A DNA stretch of 64,000 nt, taken from positions 434,001 to 498,000 of the forward strand of contig WKFI01000012.1 in NCBI GenBank assembly GCA_014872875.1, in the 5' to 3' direction. The notes under the pieces are model-generated. The model was not told where the DNA came from. It made no database searches and saw only the letters and a list, made by a program, of their open reading frames with translations. This DNA is from Paracoccaceae bacterium. GTDB taxonomy: Bacteria; Pseudomonadota; Alphaproteobacteria; Rhodobacterales; Rhodobacteraceae. The number at the start of each line of letters is the position of its first letter. The stretch's first letter is position 1. The translations under genes were made by a program, and so were the position numbers. Positions 8,079 through 17,492 of this stretch are shown one piece after another.

Positions 8079-10589
8079 TCATCCGTTCTGGCGGATGGTC
8101 TCGTTTTTGGGATCATAAGGGCTATCGCAGGTCACGACGCCATCCCACAGCTTGTCCTGGATCTTGACTTTGACCTTGGTGCCTTCGACCGCCAGTTCCG
8201 GCGGCAGATAGCCCATGCCGATGGACTTTTCAAAAGCCACCGAGTAGCCGCCAGAGGTCAGACGGCCCAGACGGGTCACGCCATCCTCGGCATAGATCGC
8301 CTCCCGACCCCAGGGATCGGCATCCTCCGGACCATCGATCAGCAGGGTACAGCATTTCACCCGCACGCCGGTTTCAATCAGCTTGTCCTTGCCGTGGAAG
8401 TCTTTCTCCAGGTCAACAAAGCGCGGCAGGTCAGCTTCCAGCGGGGTTGCATCACGTCCCAGCTCGGTGCCAAAGGCGCGATAGGATTTCTCCTGACGCA
8501 GCCAGTTCTGGGCGCGGGCACCAACCAGCTTCATACCGTGTTTCTCGCCAGCTTTTTCCAGCAGGTCGAACAGGTAGTTCTGCATCTCGATCGGATGGTG
8601 CAGTTCCCAGCCCAGCTCACCGGTGTAAGCCACACGGATCGCGTTCACCGGGCACATGCCCAATTCGATCTGCTTGGCAGACAGCCATGGGAAGCGCTTG
8701 TTGGACAGAGCGGTGTCGGGATCCGCATCGACGATGATCTCTTTCAGAACGTCGCGCGACTTGGGTCCGGCGATGGCAAAGACGCCCCACTGGGTGGTGA
8801 CATCCTGGATCTCGATATAGCCGAACTCCTCCATCTTGTCCTCGGCCGCCTTGCGCAGGAAGTCGGCGTCATACTCGGTCCAGGCACCAGCAGAGACGAG
8901 GTAGTAGTTGTTATCGCCGTTGCGGACGATGGTGTATTCGGTGCGGGTGGTGCCATGCGACGTCAGCGCATAGGTCAGGTTGATGCGCCCGACCTTGGGC
9001 AGCTTGTTGCAGGTGAACCAATCCAGGAACTGGGTTGCACCGGGGCCTTTGACGACGTGTTTGGTAAAGGCGGTTGCATCGATCAGGCCAACGCCTTCAC
9101 GGATCGCCTTGGCTTCGTCCACGGCATGCTGCCACCAGCCACCACGGCGGAAGCTGCGCGCCTCTTTGTCGAAGTTCTCGGGCGCATCCAGCGGGCCGAA
9201 ATAGTTCGGACGTTCCCAACCGTTGACCCAACCAAACTGGGCGCCACGGGCCTTTTGACGATCGTATGCCGGCGCGGTCCGCAGTGGACGGCAGGCTTCG
9301 CGCTCTTCGTCCGGGTGGTGCAGGATGTAGACGTGCTCATAACACTCTTCGTTCTTGCGCGCCGCGAACTCGGTGGTCATCCAGTTCGAGCTGTAGCGTT
9401 TGGGGTCGAGCGAAGCCATGTCGATCTCGGCTTCACCATCGACCATCATCTGGGCCAGATAGTAGCCAGTGCCGCCGGCCGCAGTGATCCCGAAGCTGAA
9501 TCCTTCGGCCAGCCACATGTTGCGCAGACCCGGAGCTGGGCCGACCAGCGGATTGCCATCAGGGGTGTAGCAGATCGGGCCGTTAAAGTCGTCTTTCAGA
9601 CCAGACTCGGCGCAGGAGGGCACACGGTCCGCCATCGCCATGTACTGATCCGCGATCCGGTCCAGATCGAGCGGGAACAGGTCGGCGCGGAAGCTGTCCG
9701 GCACGCCATGTTCGAACCGCGCGGGCGCGCCGTGTTCGTAGATACCAAGGATCCAGCCGCCGCGTTCCTCACGCGCGTAGGATTCATTGTCCGCGTCGCG
9801 CACAACCGGGTGTTCCGGGTTACCCGCCTCACGCCATTTGACCAGCTCGGGGTCCTTGTCCATGACGATAAAGGTGTGCTCGACCGGGATGGCAGGCATT
9901 TTTATGCCCAGCATCTTGGCCGTACGCTGAGCGTGGTTACCGGAAGCGGTCACAACATGCTCGGCCGTGATCACCACCTGCTCGTCGCTCTCAACCAGGT
10001 TGCCGCCCTTTTCGACCATCTTGGTGCAGGTCACTTCCCAGTGTGTGCCGGTCCAGTGGAAGGCATCGGCCTGCAGCTTGCGCACAATGTCAACGCCGCG
10101 CTGACGCGCGCCTTTGGCCATCGCCTGTGTCACGTCGGCCGGGTTAATGTAACCGTCCTCGGTGTGATAGATCGCGCCCTTCAGGTCCGAGGTTTCGATC
10201 AGCGGCCAGCGCTCCTTGATCTGCTCGGGCGTCAGCCATTCATAAGCCACGTCGCAGGTCTCGGCGGTAGACGCGTACAGCATGTATTCGTCCATACGCT
10301 CCTGCGTTTGCGCCATACGCAGGTTGCCAACCACGGCGAAACCGGCATTCAGTCCGGTTTCCTCTTCCAGGGTCTTGTAGAAATCAACCGAGTATTTGTG
10401 GATGTGGGTTGTGGCATAGCTCATGTTGAAGAGCGGCAGCAGCCCTGCTGCGTGCCAGGTGGAACCGGACGTCAGCTCGTCCCGTTCAATCAGCATGACA
10501 TCGTCCCAGCCCGCCTTGGCCAGGTGATACGCAATCGAGGTCCCGACGGCACCGCCGCCCACGACCAGCGCTTTGACTTGGGTTTTCAT
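8079..10589 (-). CDS. FAD/folate-type demethylating dehydrogenase with GcvT domain (dimethylglycine/sarcosine dehydrogenase family)
   Basis: 836 residues. The N-terminal DAO domain has GGGAVG at residues 11-16 and STWHAAG with His46, the conserved position for covalent FAD attachment in dimethylglycine dehydrogenases. An FAO_M linker follows, then a C-terminal aminomethyltransferase (GcvT) fold (about residues 420-836, with YTGELGWELH and ASGGYS-like motifs). This architecture oxidises an N-methyl amine and passes the one-carbon unit to tetrahydrofolate in the cytosol. The ATG at 10589 follows GGAGAGCGGG; a longer frame upstream has no support. The exact methylamine substrate cannot be fixed. 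Confidence 0.9.
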   Translation of the reverse strand: MKTQVKALVVGGGAVGTSIAYHLAKAGWDDVMLIERDELTSGSTWHAAGLLPLFNMSYATTHIHKYSVDFYKTLEEETGLNAGFAVVGNLRMAQTQERMDEYMLYASTAETCDVAYEWLTPEQIKERWPLIETSDLKGAIYHTEDGYINPADVTQAMAKGARQRGVDIVRKLQADAFHWTGTHWEVTCTKMVEKGGNLVESDEQVVITAEHVVTASGNHAQRTAKMLGIKMPAIPVEHTFIVMDKDPELVKWREAGNPEHPVVRDADNESYAREERGGWILGIYEHGAPARFEHGVPDSFRADLFPLDLDRIADQYMAMADRVPSCAESGLKDDFNGPICYTPDGNPLVGPAPGLRNMWLAEGFSFGITAAGGTGYYLAQMMVDGEAEIDMASLDPKRYSSNWMTTEFAARKNEECYEHVYILHHPDEEREACRPLRTAPAYDRQKARGAQFGWVNGWERPNYFGPLDAPENFDKEARSFRRGGWWQHAVDEAKAIREGVGLIDATAFTKHVVKGPGATQFLDWFTCNKLPKVGRINLTYALTSHGTTRTEYTIVRNGDNNYYLVSAGAWTEYDADFLRKAAEDKMEEFGYIEIQDVTTQWGVFAIAGPKSRDVLKEIIVDADPDTALSNKRFPWLSAKQIELGMCPVNAIRVAYTGELGWELHHPIEMQNYLFDLLEKAGEKHGMKLVGARAQNWLRQEKSYRAFGTELGRDATPLEADLPRFVDLEKDFHGKDKLIETGVRVKCCTLLIDGPEDADPWGREAIYAEDGVTRLGRLTSGGYSVAFEKSIGMGYLPPELAVEGTKVKVKIQDKLWDGVVTCDSPYDPKNETIRQNG

Positions 10590-10895
10590 TATCCCGCTCT
10601 CCGGATCATTGGAATCTTGGAAATGATTTATGCCCAAGCCGGACGCTTCGCGCAAAAGCCATCCGACGCAAAAACCGACAAAACCGACCTTCTGCGCCAT
10701 CAGCAACGTCGGTTCGGGGCGGAAAGAACGAAAATAGAGTGTTTTTGGCTAGGGGAACCAGGCATCCACTTGTCTCCCCCTCGCGCCGGGAGCAGGATTG
10801 ACTGCAGTACGGTTTGGCCAAGTCTCAGCCCACCCGATCAGGCAAGACCGACCCGCACGGCATTCAGCGCGGGTCTTTCACGGTTCTGTACCGTC
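10590..10895. other. 306-base intergenic region
   Basis: This region separates two minus-strand genes and must hold the promoter of the GcvT-domain dehydrogenase and the 3' end of the lactate-type dehydrogenase transcript. An inverted repeat ATCATT-N11-AATGAT lies at 10606-10628, close to the start of the dehydrogenase. No coding sequence, RNA gene or known riboswitch was recognised. Confidence 0.5.
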
Positions 10896-12302
10896 TCACT
10901 CCAGCGTGACAATCTTGCCCGGGTTCATGATATTGTCGGGGTCGAGGGCGGATTTGATTGCAGCCATGTACGAGGTCGCCGCGCCCAGTTCCTTTTCCAG
11001 ATACGGCTTCTTGCCCTGACCGATCCCGTGTTCACCGGTGCAGGTGCCTTCCATTGCAATCGCAGTGTCGGTGAGCCAGGCCATGAACTTTTCGGCCTTG
11101 CCCCTTTCTTCTGCGCTGTCCATATCGATCAACAACAATGCGTGGAAATTTCCATCGCCCACATGGCCCACGATGGGCGCCATGATGTCAAGCTCTGCTG
11201 CCTTGTCCTGTGCGCCACCGACACATTCGGCCAGGCGCGAAATCGGGACGCAGACGTCTGTGCTGATCCCTTTCGCACCGGGGCGCAGTTGCAGCGATGC
11301 CCAATACATGTCGTGACGGGCCTGCCACAACTTCGTCCGCTCCTCGGCCGTGCTGGTGGCAGCAAAATCGGTGCCGCCAAACTCCTCGGCGATCGATCCG
11401 AACATTTCGGCCTGCTCGGCTACACCAGCCTCGGACCCGTGAAACTCCAGCAAGAGAAGCGGTGTTTCGGGCAGGTCCAGTTTGGAATAGGCGTTGGCGG
11501 CCTTGATGCTGAGTTCGTCCAGCAGTTCGATCCGCGCCACAGGGACGCCATACTGAATCGTCATCATCACCGCCTGGCAAGCCGCATCCAACGACGGGAA
11601 AGAACAGCGGGCCGAGCTGATCGCCTCCGGGATACCCTGAAGGCGCAAGGTAATCTCGGTGATCAAACCCAATGTCCCTTCGGAACCGACCAGCAAACGG
11701 GTCAAATCATACCCGGCCGAGGATTTCTTGGCCCGCTGCGCTGTGCGGATCACCTGGCCGTCCGCCATTACTGCTTCCAGTGCGATCACATTGTCCTTCA
11801 TCGTGCCATAACGCACCGCGTTGGTCCCCGAGGCGCGGGTAGCGGCCATCCCCCCCAAAGAAGCATTTGCGCCCGGATCAATAGGGAAAAACAGGCCCTG
11901 ATCGCGCAGGTACGTGTTCAGCTGTTCACGCGTCACACCCGGCTGTACAACCACGTCCAGATCCTGTGCATGTACCTCGAGGATCTTGTCCATCTTGCTC
12001 ATATCGACCGAAATGCCGCCCGCCGGTGCGTTCACATGTCCTTCCAGAGAAGTGCCGGTACCAAACGGAATAACCGGCACCTTGTGCGCGGCACAGATCT
12101 TGACGATCTCAGCTACCTCTCCAGTGTTTTCCGGAAACACCACCGCGTCCGGCATCTGGTTCACGATATAGGTCGTTGTATGCCCATGCTGTTCGCGGAT
12201 CGATTGGCCAGTCTGCAACCGCTCGCCGAATTGCTGTTTAAGAATGCCGATCGCTGTTTCGATGCCGCCTTCGTTGCGCGGCAGAGCTGTAGCCTGAACC
12301 AT
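10896..12302 (-). CDS. FAD-linked D-2-hydroxyacid dehydrogenase (D-lactate/glycolate, LldD/GlcD-like flavoprotein)
   Basis: 468 residues. The FAD-binding type 4 (VAO/PCMH) domain covers about residues 50-230, with PVIPFGTGTSLEGH, the PGANASLGGMAATRASGTNA pyrophosphate loop and LLVGSEGTLGLITE. The C-terminal substrate domain carries GHVGDGNFHALL and GTCTGEHGIGQGK. These enzymes oxidise D-lactate or related 2-hydroxyacids and feed electrons to a cytochrome or quinone. AGAGGATAAGAG precedes the ATG. No glcE/glcF partners are adjacent, which favours the single-subunit D-lactate dehydrogenase (cytochrome) type over glycolate oxidase. Confidence 0.88.
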   Translation of the reverse strand: MVQATALPRNEGGIETAIGILKQQFGERLQTGQSIREQHGHTTTYIVNQMPDAVVFPENTGEVAEIVKICAAHKVPVIPFGTGTSLEGHVNAPAGGISVDMSKMDKILEVHAQDLDVVVQPGVTREQLNTYLRDQGLFFPIDPGANASLGGMAATRASGTNAVRYGTMKDNVIALEAVMADGQVIRTAQRAKKSSAGYDLTRLLVGSEGTLGLITEITLRLQGIPEAISSARCSFPSLDAACQAVMMTIQYGVPVARIELLDELSIKAANAYSKLDLPETPLLLLEFHGSEAGVAEQAEMFGSIAEEFGGTDFAATSTAEERTKLWQARHDMYWASLQLRPGAKGISTDVCVPISRLAECVGGAQDKAAELDIMAPIVGHVGDGNFHALLLIDMDSAEERGKAEKFMAWLTDTAIAMEGTCTGEHGIGQGKKPYLEKELGAATSYMAAIKSALDPDNIMNPGKIVTLE

Positions 12303-12492
12303 CTCTTATCCTCTTCTGCGTCCTGAGCAGTACGCTCACAAGTTGACACATCAACATTTAACAAATCAACCGCCTATCGCGATTGCTTCGCGCCCAAAGG
12401 CAATTCTTTGCCCCAAGCTCATCGCCGGAGGTCTTGCGCCGCATGTCATGCGTCGCCCGGAAGCAGGCCGCGCCTTGGGCGTGGCCTGCTCT

Positions 12493-12544
12493 GCCCAACG
12501 GCCAGCGTCGGATCTTTGATCCGGCTCTGGCGGGCGGGAGCGCC
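12493..12544. repeat. dispersed hairpin repeat, copy A
   Basis: GCCCAACG flank, imperfect hairpin (outer GCCAG/CTGGC, inner CGGATC-TTT-GATCCG), then GGCGGGAGCGCC. It begins 12 bases beyond the stop of the gamma-glutamyltransferase gene on the minus strand. Related copies lie at 16946-16997 and 25478-25529. Confidence 0.75.
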
Positions 12545-12556
12545 CCGGTCCCGGCG

Positions 12557-14344
12557 TCACTCGCCTATGGCAATACCTTCGCGGCGAGGATCGGCGCCCC
12601 CTTTGAGGCCGTCACCGATTTCGATCACGTGCAAACCGGAATTCAGATCACGCTCCTTGACCTCGAACCCAATTTCACTCAGAGGCTCCGAGAACGTCGT
12701 CGCTTCGGTCCCCGCCTCGACATCATAAGTGCCGAACCGGTTGACCAGATGCGGCATCGCTACTGCCTGTTGCACATCCATCCCCCAATCCGCCCAGGCA
12801 ACGATCGCCTTGGCGACATAACCGATGATCCGGCTGCCTCCCGGTGATCCGATGGCCAAAACCGGCTGTCCGTCCTTCATAACGATGGTCGGGCTCATCG
12901 ACGACCTCGGGCGCTTGCCCGGCTCCAAACGGTTAGCAATCGGTACGCCGTCGCGATGCGTTCGGAACGAAAAATCTGTCAGTTCGTTGTTCAGCAAGAA
13001 GCCGCGTACCATCAGCCGCGACCCGAACGCGTTCTCGATGGTCGTGGTCATCGACAAAACATTGCCATATGCGTCCACGATGGAAATATGTGAGGTCGAG
13101 GGCAGTTCGATCGCCTCGTCATCCGCCCAATTCAGCGCGTGGTCAAATTTCGGCTGCCCCGGTTCAACATGTTCCAACGCGGTTTCGCCATTTAGCAGCT
13201 TGCCTCGCTCAGCCAGATACACTGGGTCCACCAGACCAGCCTCCGGCACAGGCACGAAATCGCTGTCGGCCATGAAGCGTCCGCGATCGGCAAAGGCCAG
13301 GCGCGAAGCATCGCCGATCAGACGCCAGCTTTCCGCCGCCTCCGGCCCTGTTGCTGACAGGTCGTAGCCGTCCAACATGCCCAGGATCTGCCCAACAGTC
13401 AGCGCGCCCGAACTGGGTGGCCCCATCCCGCAGACTTCGTACACACGATACTCTGCGCAGACCGGTGCGCGTTCCTTCACCTGATACAAAGCCAGGTCGA
13501 TCAGTGACAGAACGCCTGGGTTGCCGCCGGCGTTCTGCACCGTTTGTACGATTTCCGCTGCAATGGGCCCGGCATAGAACGCTTCTGCCCCTTTTGCCGC
13601 CAATGCCCGCAATGTCTCGGCATAGGCTGGATTGCGTAAATGATCCCCTGCTTGCAACGGTACATCACCGGGCAGGAAATAGGCGGCCGTTTCGGAATAG
13701 CGCTGCAATCGCTCGGCATCGCGCGCCACAAGACCGGCCAGCCGGGGCGAGACGCGAAAGCCGTCCTCGGCCAATTCGATCCCCGCTGCAAACAGCCGGG
13801 GCCATGGCGTGCGCCCCCAGCGGCGATGTGCCTCCTCCATCAGTGCAGGAGTACCGGGGGTGCCGACCGAGCGCCCACCAACCACCGCGTCAAAGAAGCC
13901 CAACGGCTCTCCTGTGTCGTCTTGGAAAAGCCGAGGCGTGGCCGCCAAAGGCGCAGTTTCGCGCCCATCCAGCGTCGTCAGCTCGTCAGTCGCCGCATCA
14001 TACCAGACCAGAAACGCACCGCCGCCCAGGCCCGAGGACTGCGGTTCCACCAATCCCAACACCGTCTGCACTGCAACCATTGCGTCCGCCGCACTACCGC
14101 CCTGACGCAGCACATCCGCACCCGCCGCCACGGCCAGCGGGTTGGCCGCCGAAACCATCCAGTTCTCCGCTTCTACCGGTTGTTCATTTGCCTTCGCCCG
14201 CAACGCCTCTTGGATTATTGGGGCCGCGCTATCGAAATGTCCTGCAACACTGCTTTCCGGGGCGACACTGTCGGCCACCTCCTGCGACCACCCTGCACTC
14301 CCCAGACAGAGAAAAGAAGCCGCGAGCCAAGCAATATTCCTCAT
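12557..14344 (-). CDS. ggt: gamma-glutamyltransferase
   Basis: 595 residues, secreted to the periplasm by a signal peptide (IAWLAASFLCLGSAGWSQ). The precursor self-cleaves before the nucleophile, predicted here as Thr417 in PSTSHISIVD. Other conserved parts are LDGRETAP (Arg128 contacts the gamma-glutamyl carboxylate), the FLLNNELTDFSF strand and the oxyanion motif SPGGSRI. It hydrolyses glutathione and gamma-glutamyl compounds or transfers the gamma-glutamyl group. GGGAG precedes the ATG. The gene is monocistronic, divergent from the M23 peptidase gene. Confidence 0.93.
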   Translation of the reverse strand: MRNIAWLAASFLCLGSAGWSQEVADSVAPESSVAGHFDSAAPIIQEALRAKANEQPVEAENWMVSAANPLAVAAGADVLRQGGSAADAMVAVQTVLGLVEPQSSGLGGGAFLVWYDAATDELTTLDGRETAPLAATPRLFQDDTGEPLGFFDAVVGGRSVGTPGTPALMEEAHRRWGRTPWPRLFAAGIELAEDGFRVSPRLAGLVARDAERLQRYSETAAYFLPGDVPLQAGDHLRNPAYAETLRALAAKGAEAFYAGPIAAEIVQTVQNAGGNPGVLSLIDLALYQVKERAPVCAEYRVYEVCGMGPPSSGALTVGQILGMLDGYDLSATGPEAAESWRLIGDASRLAFADRGRFMADSDFVPVPEAGLVDPVYLAERGKLLNGETALEHVEPGQPKFDHALNWADDEAIELPSTSHISIVDAYGNVLSMTTTIENAFGSRLMVRGFLLNNELTDFSFRTHRDGVPIANRLEPGKRPRSSMSPTIVMKDGQPVLAIGSPGGSRIIGYVAKAIVAWADWGMDVQQAVAMPHLVNRFGTYDVEAGTEATTFSEPLSEIGFEVKERDLNSGLHVIEIGDGLKGGADPRREGIAIGE

Positions 14345-14481
14345 AACGAACTCCCGTCAGTTTGCCGTGCAACTTTATCGTCAAGATCCCAAAGTGCCAG
14401 TGCTTCGTCACATTTGCCGGTCTTGACCGAGATCCTGCCGACGCTCAGACTTCAAAGACATTTGGCATCAGGAGATTTGAT

Positions 14482-15114
14482 TTGAACAACCGTTTTGCGC
14501 AGGCCTTGATGATTTCCTTGATCGCCCTGCTCCCGTCACAACTCCTGGCCGAGAAACTCAAGATCGTTCTCCCCTCTGAAGCGCCTCCGATCATTTCGGA
14601 CTACAAGAGCCGCTTCGGTGTCAACAATCTACCGCGCCGAAGCCGCCACCAAGGCATGGATATCGGCGGCCCGGCGGGTATGGAGATCATCGCCATAGCA
14701 CCAGGTAAAGTGGTAGAAACCGACATCGGTGATTGCTGGGGACCAACGGTGGTGATCGATCACGGCCGCGATCCAAGTGGAAAGCCTCTGATTGCTGCTT
14801 ACGGCCATGTGGGGGACATCGTTGTTCGAACGGGCCAGAACGTCAAAAGAGGGCAGTTGATCGCCCGTCTGGGCGACAATGCCAAGGATTTTCGCTGCAT
14901 CTGGGGTGTGCGGCATTTGCATCTGCAATTGGGACGGCAACACCGGTCCGGCCCCAAAGGCACGTATTGGGGGCATGTCAAATATCTGACCGATGGCAAG
15001 AAAGGGCTGAACCCGCACCTTTATTGGGCCGATGGCCCCGGCAAGGTAACCTGTTTCCAGCCAGGCAAACGCTACCCGGCCGGAACCATCACCTATCCCA
15101 CACCATGCCGGTAA
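14482..15114 (+). CDS. M23-family peptidase (LysM-less), TTG start
   Basis: About 210 residues. The TTG at 14482 is chosen because AGGAG lies 7 bases upstream; the first in-frame ATG (14509) falls inside the hydrophobic signal sequence (ALMISLIALLPSQLLAE). The zinc-binding motifs of the lysostaphin-type M23 fold are present: HQGMDIGG and HLHLQL. Supporting features are the core AIAPGKVVETD, IDHGRDPSGKPLIAAYGHV and GQNVKRGQLIARLG. The enzyme or its amidase-activating equivalent acts on peptidoglycan cross-links in the periplasm. It has no LysM domain or coiled coil. Confidence 0.88.
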   Translation: MNNRFAQALMISLIALLPSQLLAEKLKIVLPSEAPPIISDYKSRFGVNNLPRRSRHQGMDIGGPAGMEIIAIAPGKVVETDIGDCWGPTVVIDHGRDPSGKPLIAAYGHVGDIVVRTGQNVKRGQLIARLGDNAKDFRCIWGVRHLHLQLGRQHRSGPKGTYWGHVKYLTDGKKGLNPHLYWADGPGKVTCFQPGKRYPAGTITYPTPCR

Positions 15115-15188
15115 CACGTTACAGAACGATGCGGGCTGAAACCTGTCCAATGCCTTGAATCGTTGTCAGGTTTGATCGTGCCCCAAAG

Positions 15189-16175
15189 TCACAACATCGA
15201 GGGCACGACCTGATCTGGCGGCCGATGGCCATCTTCGAAAGTCTTGATGTTGATCAGAACCTTCTCGCCCATCTCGTTACGGCCTTCGACCGTGGCCGAA
15301 CCCATATGCGGCAGCAACACGACATTGTTGAGTTCGCGTAGGCGAGGGTTGATATCGGTGCCGTGTTCATAGACATCCAGACCCGCCCCGGCGATCTCGC
15401 CTGCGCGCAACATCCGGGTCAGAGCATGCTCATCAATCACCTCACCACGCGACGTATTGATGATCACCGCAGTTGGCTTCATCAGCTTCAGACGCCGTGC
15501 GTTCATGAGATGGAAGGTGGACGGCGTGGACGGGCAATTGATTGAGACCACATCCATTCTGGCCACCATCTGATCCAGGCTCTCCCAATACGTCGCTTCC
15601 AGATCTGCCTCGATCTCGGGCCGCAACCGTCGCCGGTTGTGATAATGCACCTGCATTCCAAAGGCACTGGCGCGCCGCGCTACGGCCTGACCGATCCGTC
15701 CCATGCCCAGAATGCCCAGACGGCGCCCGGCAATGCGCCCCCCCAACAAGGCAGTTGGCGCCCAGCCGTCCCAATCGCCCTTCTGCATGACCGCCAGACC
15801 TTCGGGAATGCGCCGCACAACCGACAGGATCAGCGCCATGGTCATATCGGCCGTGTCGTCGGTCAAAACACCCGGCGTGTTAGACACCAGGATGCCTCGC
15901 TGCCGCGCTGTCGCCACATCAATGTGATCCACCCCCGCCCCATAGTTGGCGATCAGCTTCAAACGTTCTCCCGCCTGGCCCAACAACGCCGCGTCGATCG
16001 TATCGGTCACCGTGGGTACCAGAACATCGGCATGACGCATGGCCGCGGCCAATTCCGATCGGGTCATCGGCGTATCGTCGGTACGCAGTTGCACGTCGAA
16101 CAGTTCACTCAGCCGGGTTTCAACCGGTTCCGGCAACCGTCGCGTTACGACAACACTCAGACGTTCTCTTGGCAC
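15189..16175 (-). CDS. D-2-hydroxyacid dehydrogenase (glyoxylate/hydroxypyruvate reductase type), GTG start
   Basis: 328 residues if started at the GTG preceded by GGGAGAGAG; an in-frame extension upstream has no ribosome site. The NAD(P)-binding loop is GILGMGRIGQAVARR. The catalytic Arg (INTSRGEVID), the Glu of the following helix and His (LLPHMGSAT) match the D-isomer-specific dehydrogenase family. NYGAGVDHID and the absence of a C-terminal ACT domain separate it from SerA. It probably reduces glyoxylate or hydroxypyruvate. Confidence 0.9.
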   Translation of the reverse strand: MPRERLSVVVTRRLPEPVETRLSELFDVQLRTDDTPMTRSELAAAMRHADVLVPTVTDTIDAALLGQAGERLKLIANYGAGVDHIDVATARQRGILVSNTPGVLTDDTADMTMALILSVVRRIPEGLAVMQKGDWDGWAPTALLGGRIAGRRLGILGMGRIGQAVARRASAFGMQVHYHNRRRLRPEIEADLEATYWESLDQMVARMDVVSINCPSTPSTFHLMNARRLKLMKPTAVIINTSRGEVIDEHALTRMLRAGEIAGAGLDVYEHGTDINPRLRELNNVVLLPHMGSATVEGRNEMGEKVLINIKTFEDGHRPPDQVVPSML

Positions 16176-16385
16176 AAGCTCTCTCCCACAGCTTTTCAAA
16201 TCGGTGCACTCCGTGGCATCGTGGCTCAGGAACCCGGGGGGCACAAGAACCCAACGGGTCGCGGGGGCAAATAACCTCGCCAAAAAATAGATTACCAAGC
16301 CGGTCAACGAATCGGCACGAGCGGACAGACAACAGAAAAAGACCTCCCGAAAGACCGGGCGGCATAGTGGGACGGCAGGCAGGCT

Positions 16386-16916
16386 GTGACTGGTTCAGGT
16401 ATTGGAAGAGGGCTTGGGAAAGCCCGAAAATTTCTTTTGGGTCTTCTGGTTATGGCAGCCACCACCAGCTCTGCCGTTGCGCAGCAGGACCGTGGCCCGG
16501 TGACCAATCTGCCTCTGCCCCGCTTTGTTTCCCTGAAAACCGGTGAAGGAAATGTGCGGCGCGGCCCGTCGCTCACTCATCGCATCGACTGGGTGTTCAA
16601 ACGCCGCGATATGCCCCTCCAGATCACGGCAGAATACGGCCATTGGCGTCGGGTCCAGGACCGAGACGGAGCCGGTGGCTGGGTGCATTACGCGCTTCTT
16701 TCGGGCGTGCGCACCGTGCTGATCGAGACCGACATGCTGCAGGCTCATTCTCGCCCCGACACGAACGCCCCCATCTCGGCCGCCTTCGAACTGGGCGTGG
16801 TCGCCCGCCTGGGGAAATGTGGCCCCGACTGGTGCCAGATCTCGGCCGGAGGCTATAGCGGCTGGGTGCGCAAACAGCATTTGTGGGGTGTGGACCCGCA
16901 GGAACTTCGGGACTGA
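16386..16916 (+). CDS. exported bacterial SH3-domain protein
   Basis: 176 residues from a GTG start. A signal peptide (FLLGLLVMAATTSSAVAQ) is followed by two SH3-like repeats: GEGNVRRGPSLTHRIDWVFKRR with WRRVQD-x4-GWVHYALL, then MLQAHSRPDT to WCQISAGGYSGWVRKQHLWG. These domains bind cell-wall peptides or metals in the periplasm. The family is common in alphaproteobacteria with no assigned specific role. It converges on folA, with a hairpin repeat between. Confidence 0.85.
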   Translation: MTGSGIGRGLGKARKFLLGLLVMAATTSSAVAQQDRGPVTNLPLPRFVSLKTGEGNVRRGPSLTHRIDWVFKRRDMPLQITAEYGHWRRVQDRDGAGGWVHYALLSGVRTVLIETDMLQAHSRPDTNAPISAAFELGVVARLGKCGPDWCQISAGGYSGWVRKQHLWGVDPQELRD

Positions 16917-16945
16917 CGCAGCGTAGACCCCGGCTGCGCTGCCCG

Positions 16946-16997
16946 GCCCAACGGGTTTTGACGCATCTCTGATGCGGTGAAACCGGGCGGGAGCGCC
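16946..16997. repeat. dispersed hairpin repeat, copy B
   Basis: GCCCAACG, then a hairpin (outer GGTTT/AAACC, inner CGCATC-TCT-GATGCG), then GGGCGGGAGCGCC. It ends 2 bases before the folA stop codon, in the convergent gap between the SH3-protein gene and folA. Confidence 0.75.
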
Positions 16998-16999
16998 CT

Positions 17000-17488
17000 T
17001 TAGCGTTTTCTCAGGTATTCACACAGATCGCAGGCAGGATCGCCCGCCCGCAACGGCACCTGCTTGTTCAGCTCCCACTCATCGGCTGGAAAGTCCGGGA
17101 AGAACGTGTCCGCATCCTCGATCACCGTGTCGACCTCGGTCAGCAGCAGCCGATCGGCCAGCGGCAGAAGCTCGCGATAGACCCGCGCGCCGCCCATCCC
17201 ATAGATCCGGGCGATACCCTGGGACCACGCAAAGGCGATGGCGTCCTCCAGCGACGGGAAGACATGCTCCGCTTCCGGCTCCCCCCGCGTTGTCACCACG
17301 ATGTTCAGCCGGCCTTTCAGGGGCCGCACCGATTTCGGCAGGCTGTGCCATGTGTTGCGCCCCATGATCACGGCGCCGCCCAAGGTCTCCTGCTTGAAAA
17401 AGGTCAGGTCTTCGGGAATGTGCCAAGGCATGATCCCGTCCTTGCCGATGGCCCCATTGCGCGCACGCGCCACTATCAAAGAAATCAT
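17000..17488 (-). CDS. folA: dihydrofolate reductase
   Basis: 162 residues, the usual length. MISLIVARARNGAIGKDG, MPWHIPEDLTFFKQ and MGRNTWHSLP cover the substrate site (Trp-His-x-Pro-Glu-Asp with the catalytic acid). The IYGMGGARVYRE loop binds NADPH. It reduces dihydrofolate to tetrahydrofolate, regenerating the cofactor used up by thymidylate synthase. It starts 4 bases after the thyA stop and forms an operon with it. Confidence 0.96.
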   Translation of the reverse strand: MISLIVARARNGAIGKDGIMPWHIPEDLTFFKQETLGGAVIMGRNTWHSLPKSVRPLKGRLNIVVTTRGEPEAEHVFPSLEDAIAFAWSQGIARIYGMGGARVYRELLPLADRLLLTEVDTVIEDADTFFPDFPADEWELNKQVPLRAGDPACDLCEYLRKR

Positions 17489-17492
17489 ATAC

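Noticed and set aside
10590-10895. Glycine or SAM-type riboswitch upstream of the GcvT-domain dehydrogenase
   Set aside because: The leader lacks the conserved cores of these riboswitches; only a short inverted repeat is seen.
8394-12326. Open frame of 1310 codons on the plus strand
   Set aside because: It runs antisense to two clear minus-strand enzymes and across their intergenic gap. Long antisense frames are expected from GC-rich third positions; it has no ribosome site or recognisable domain.
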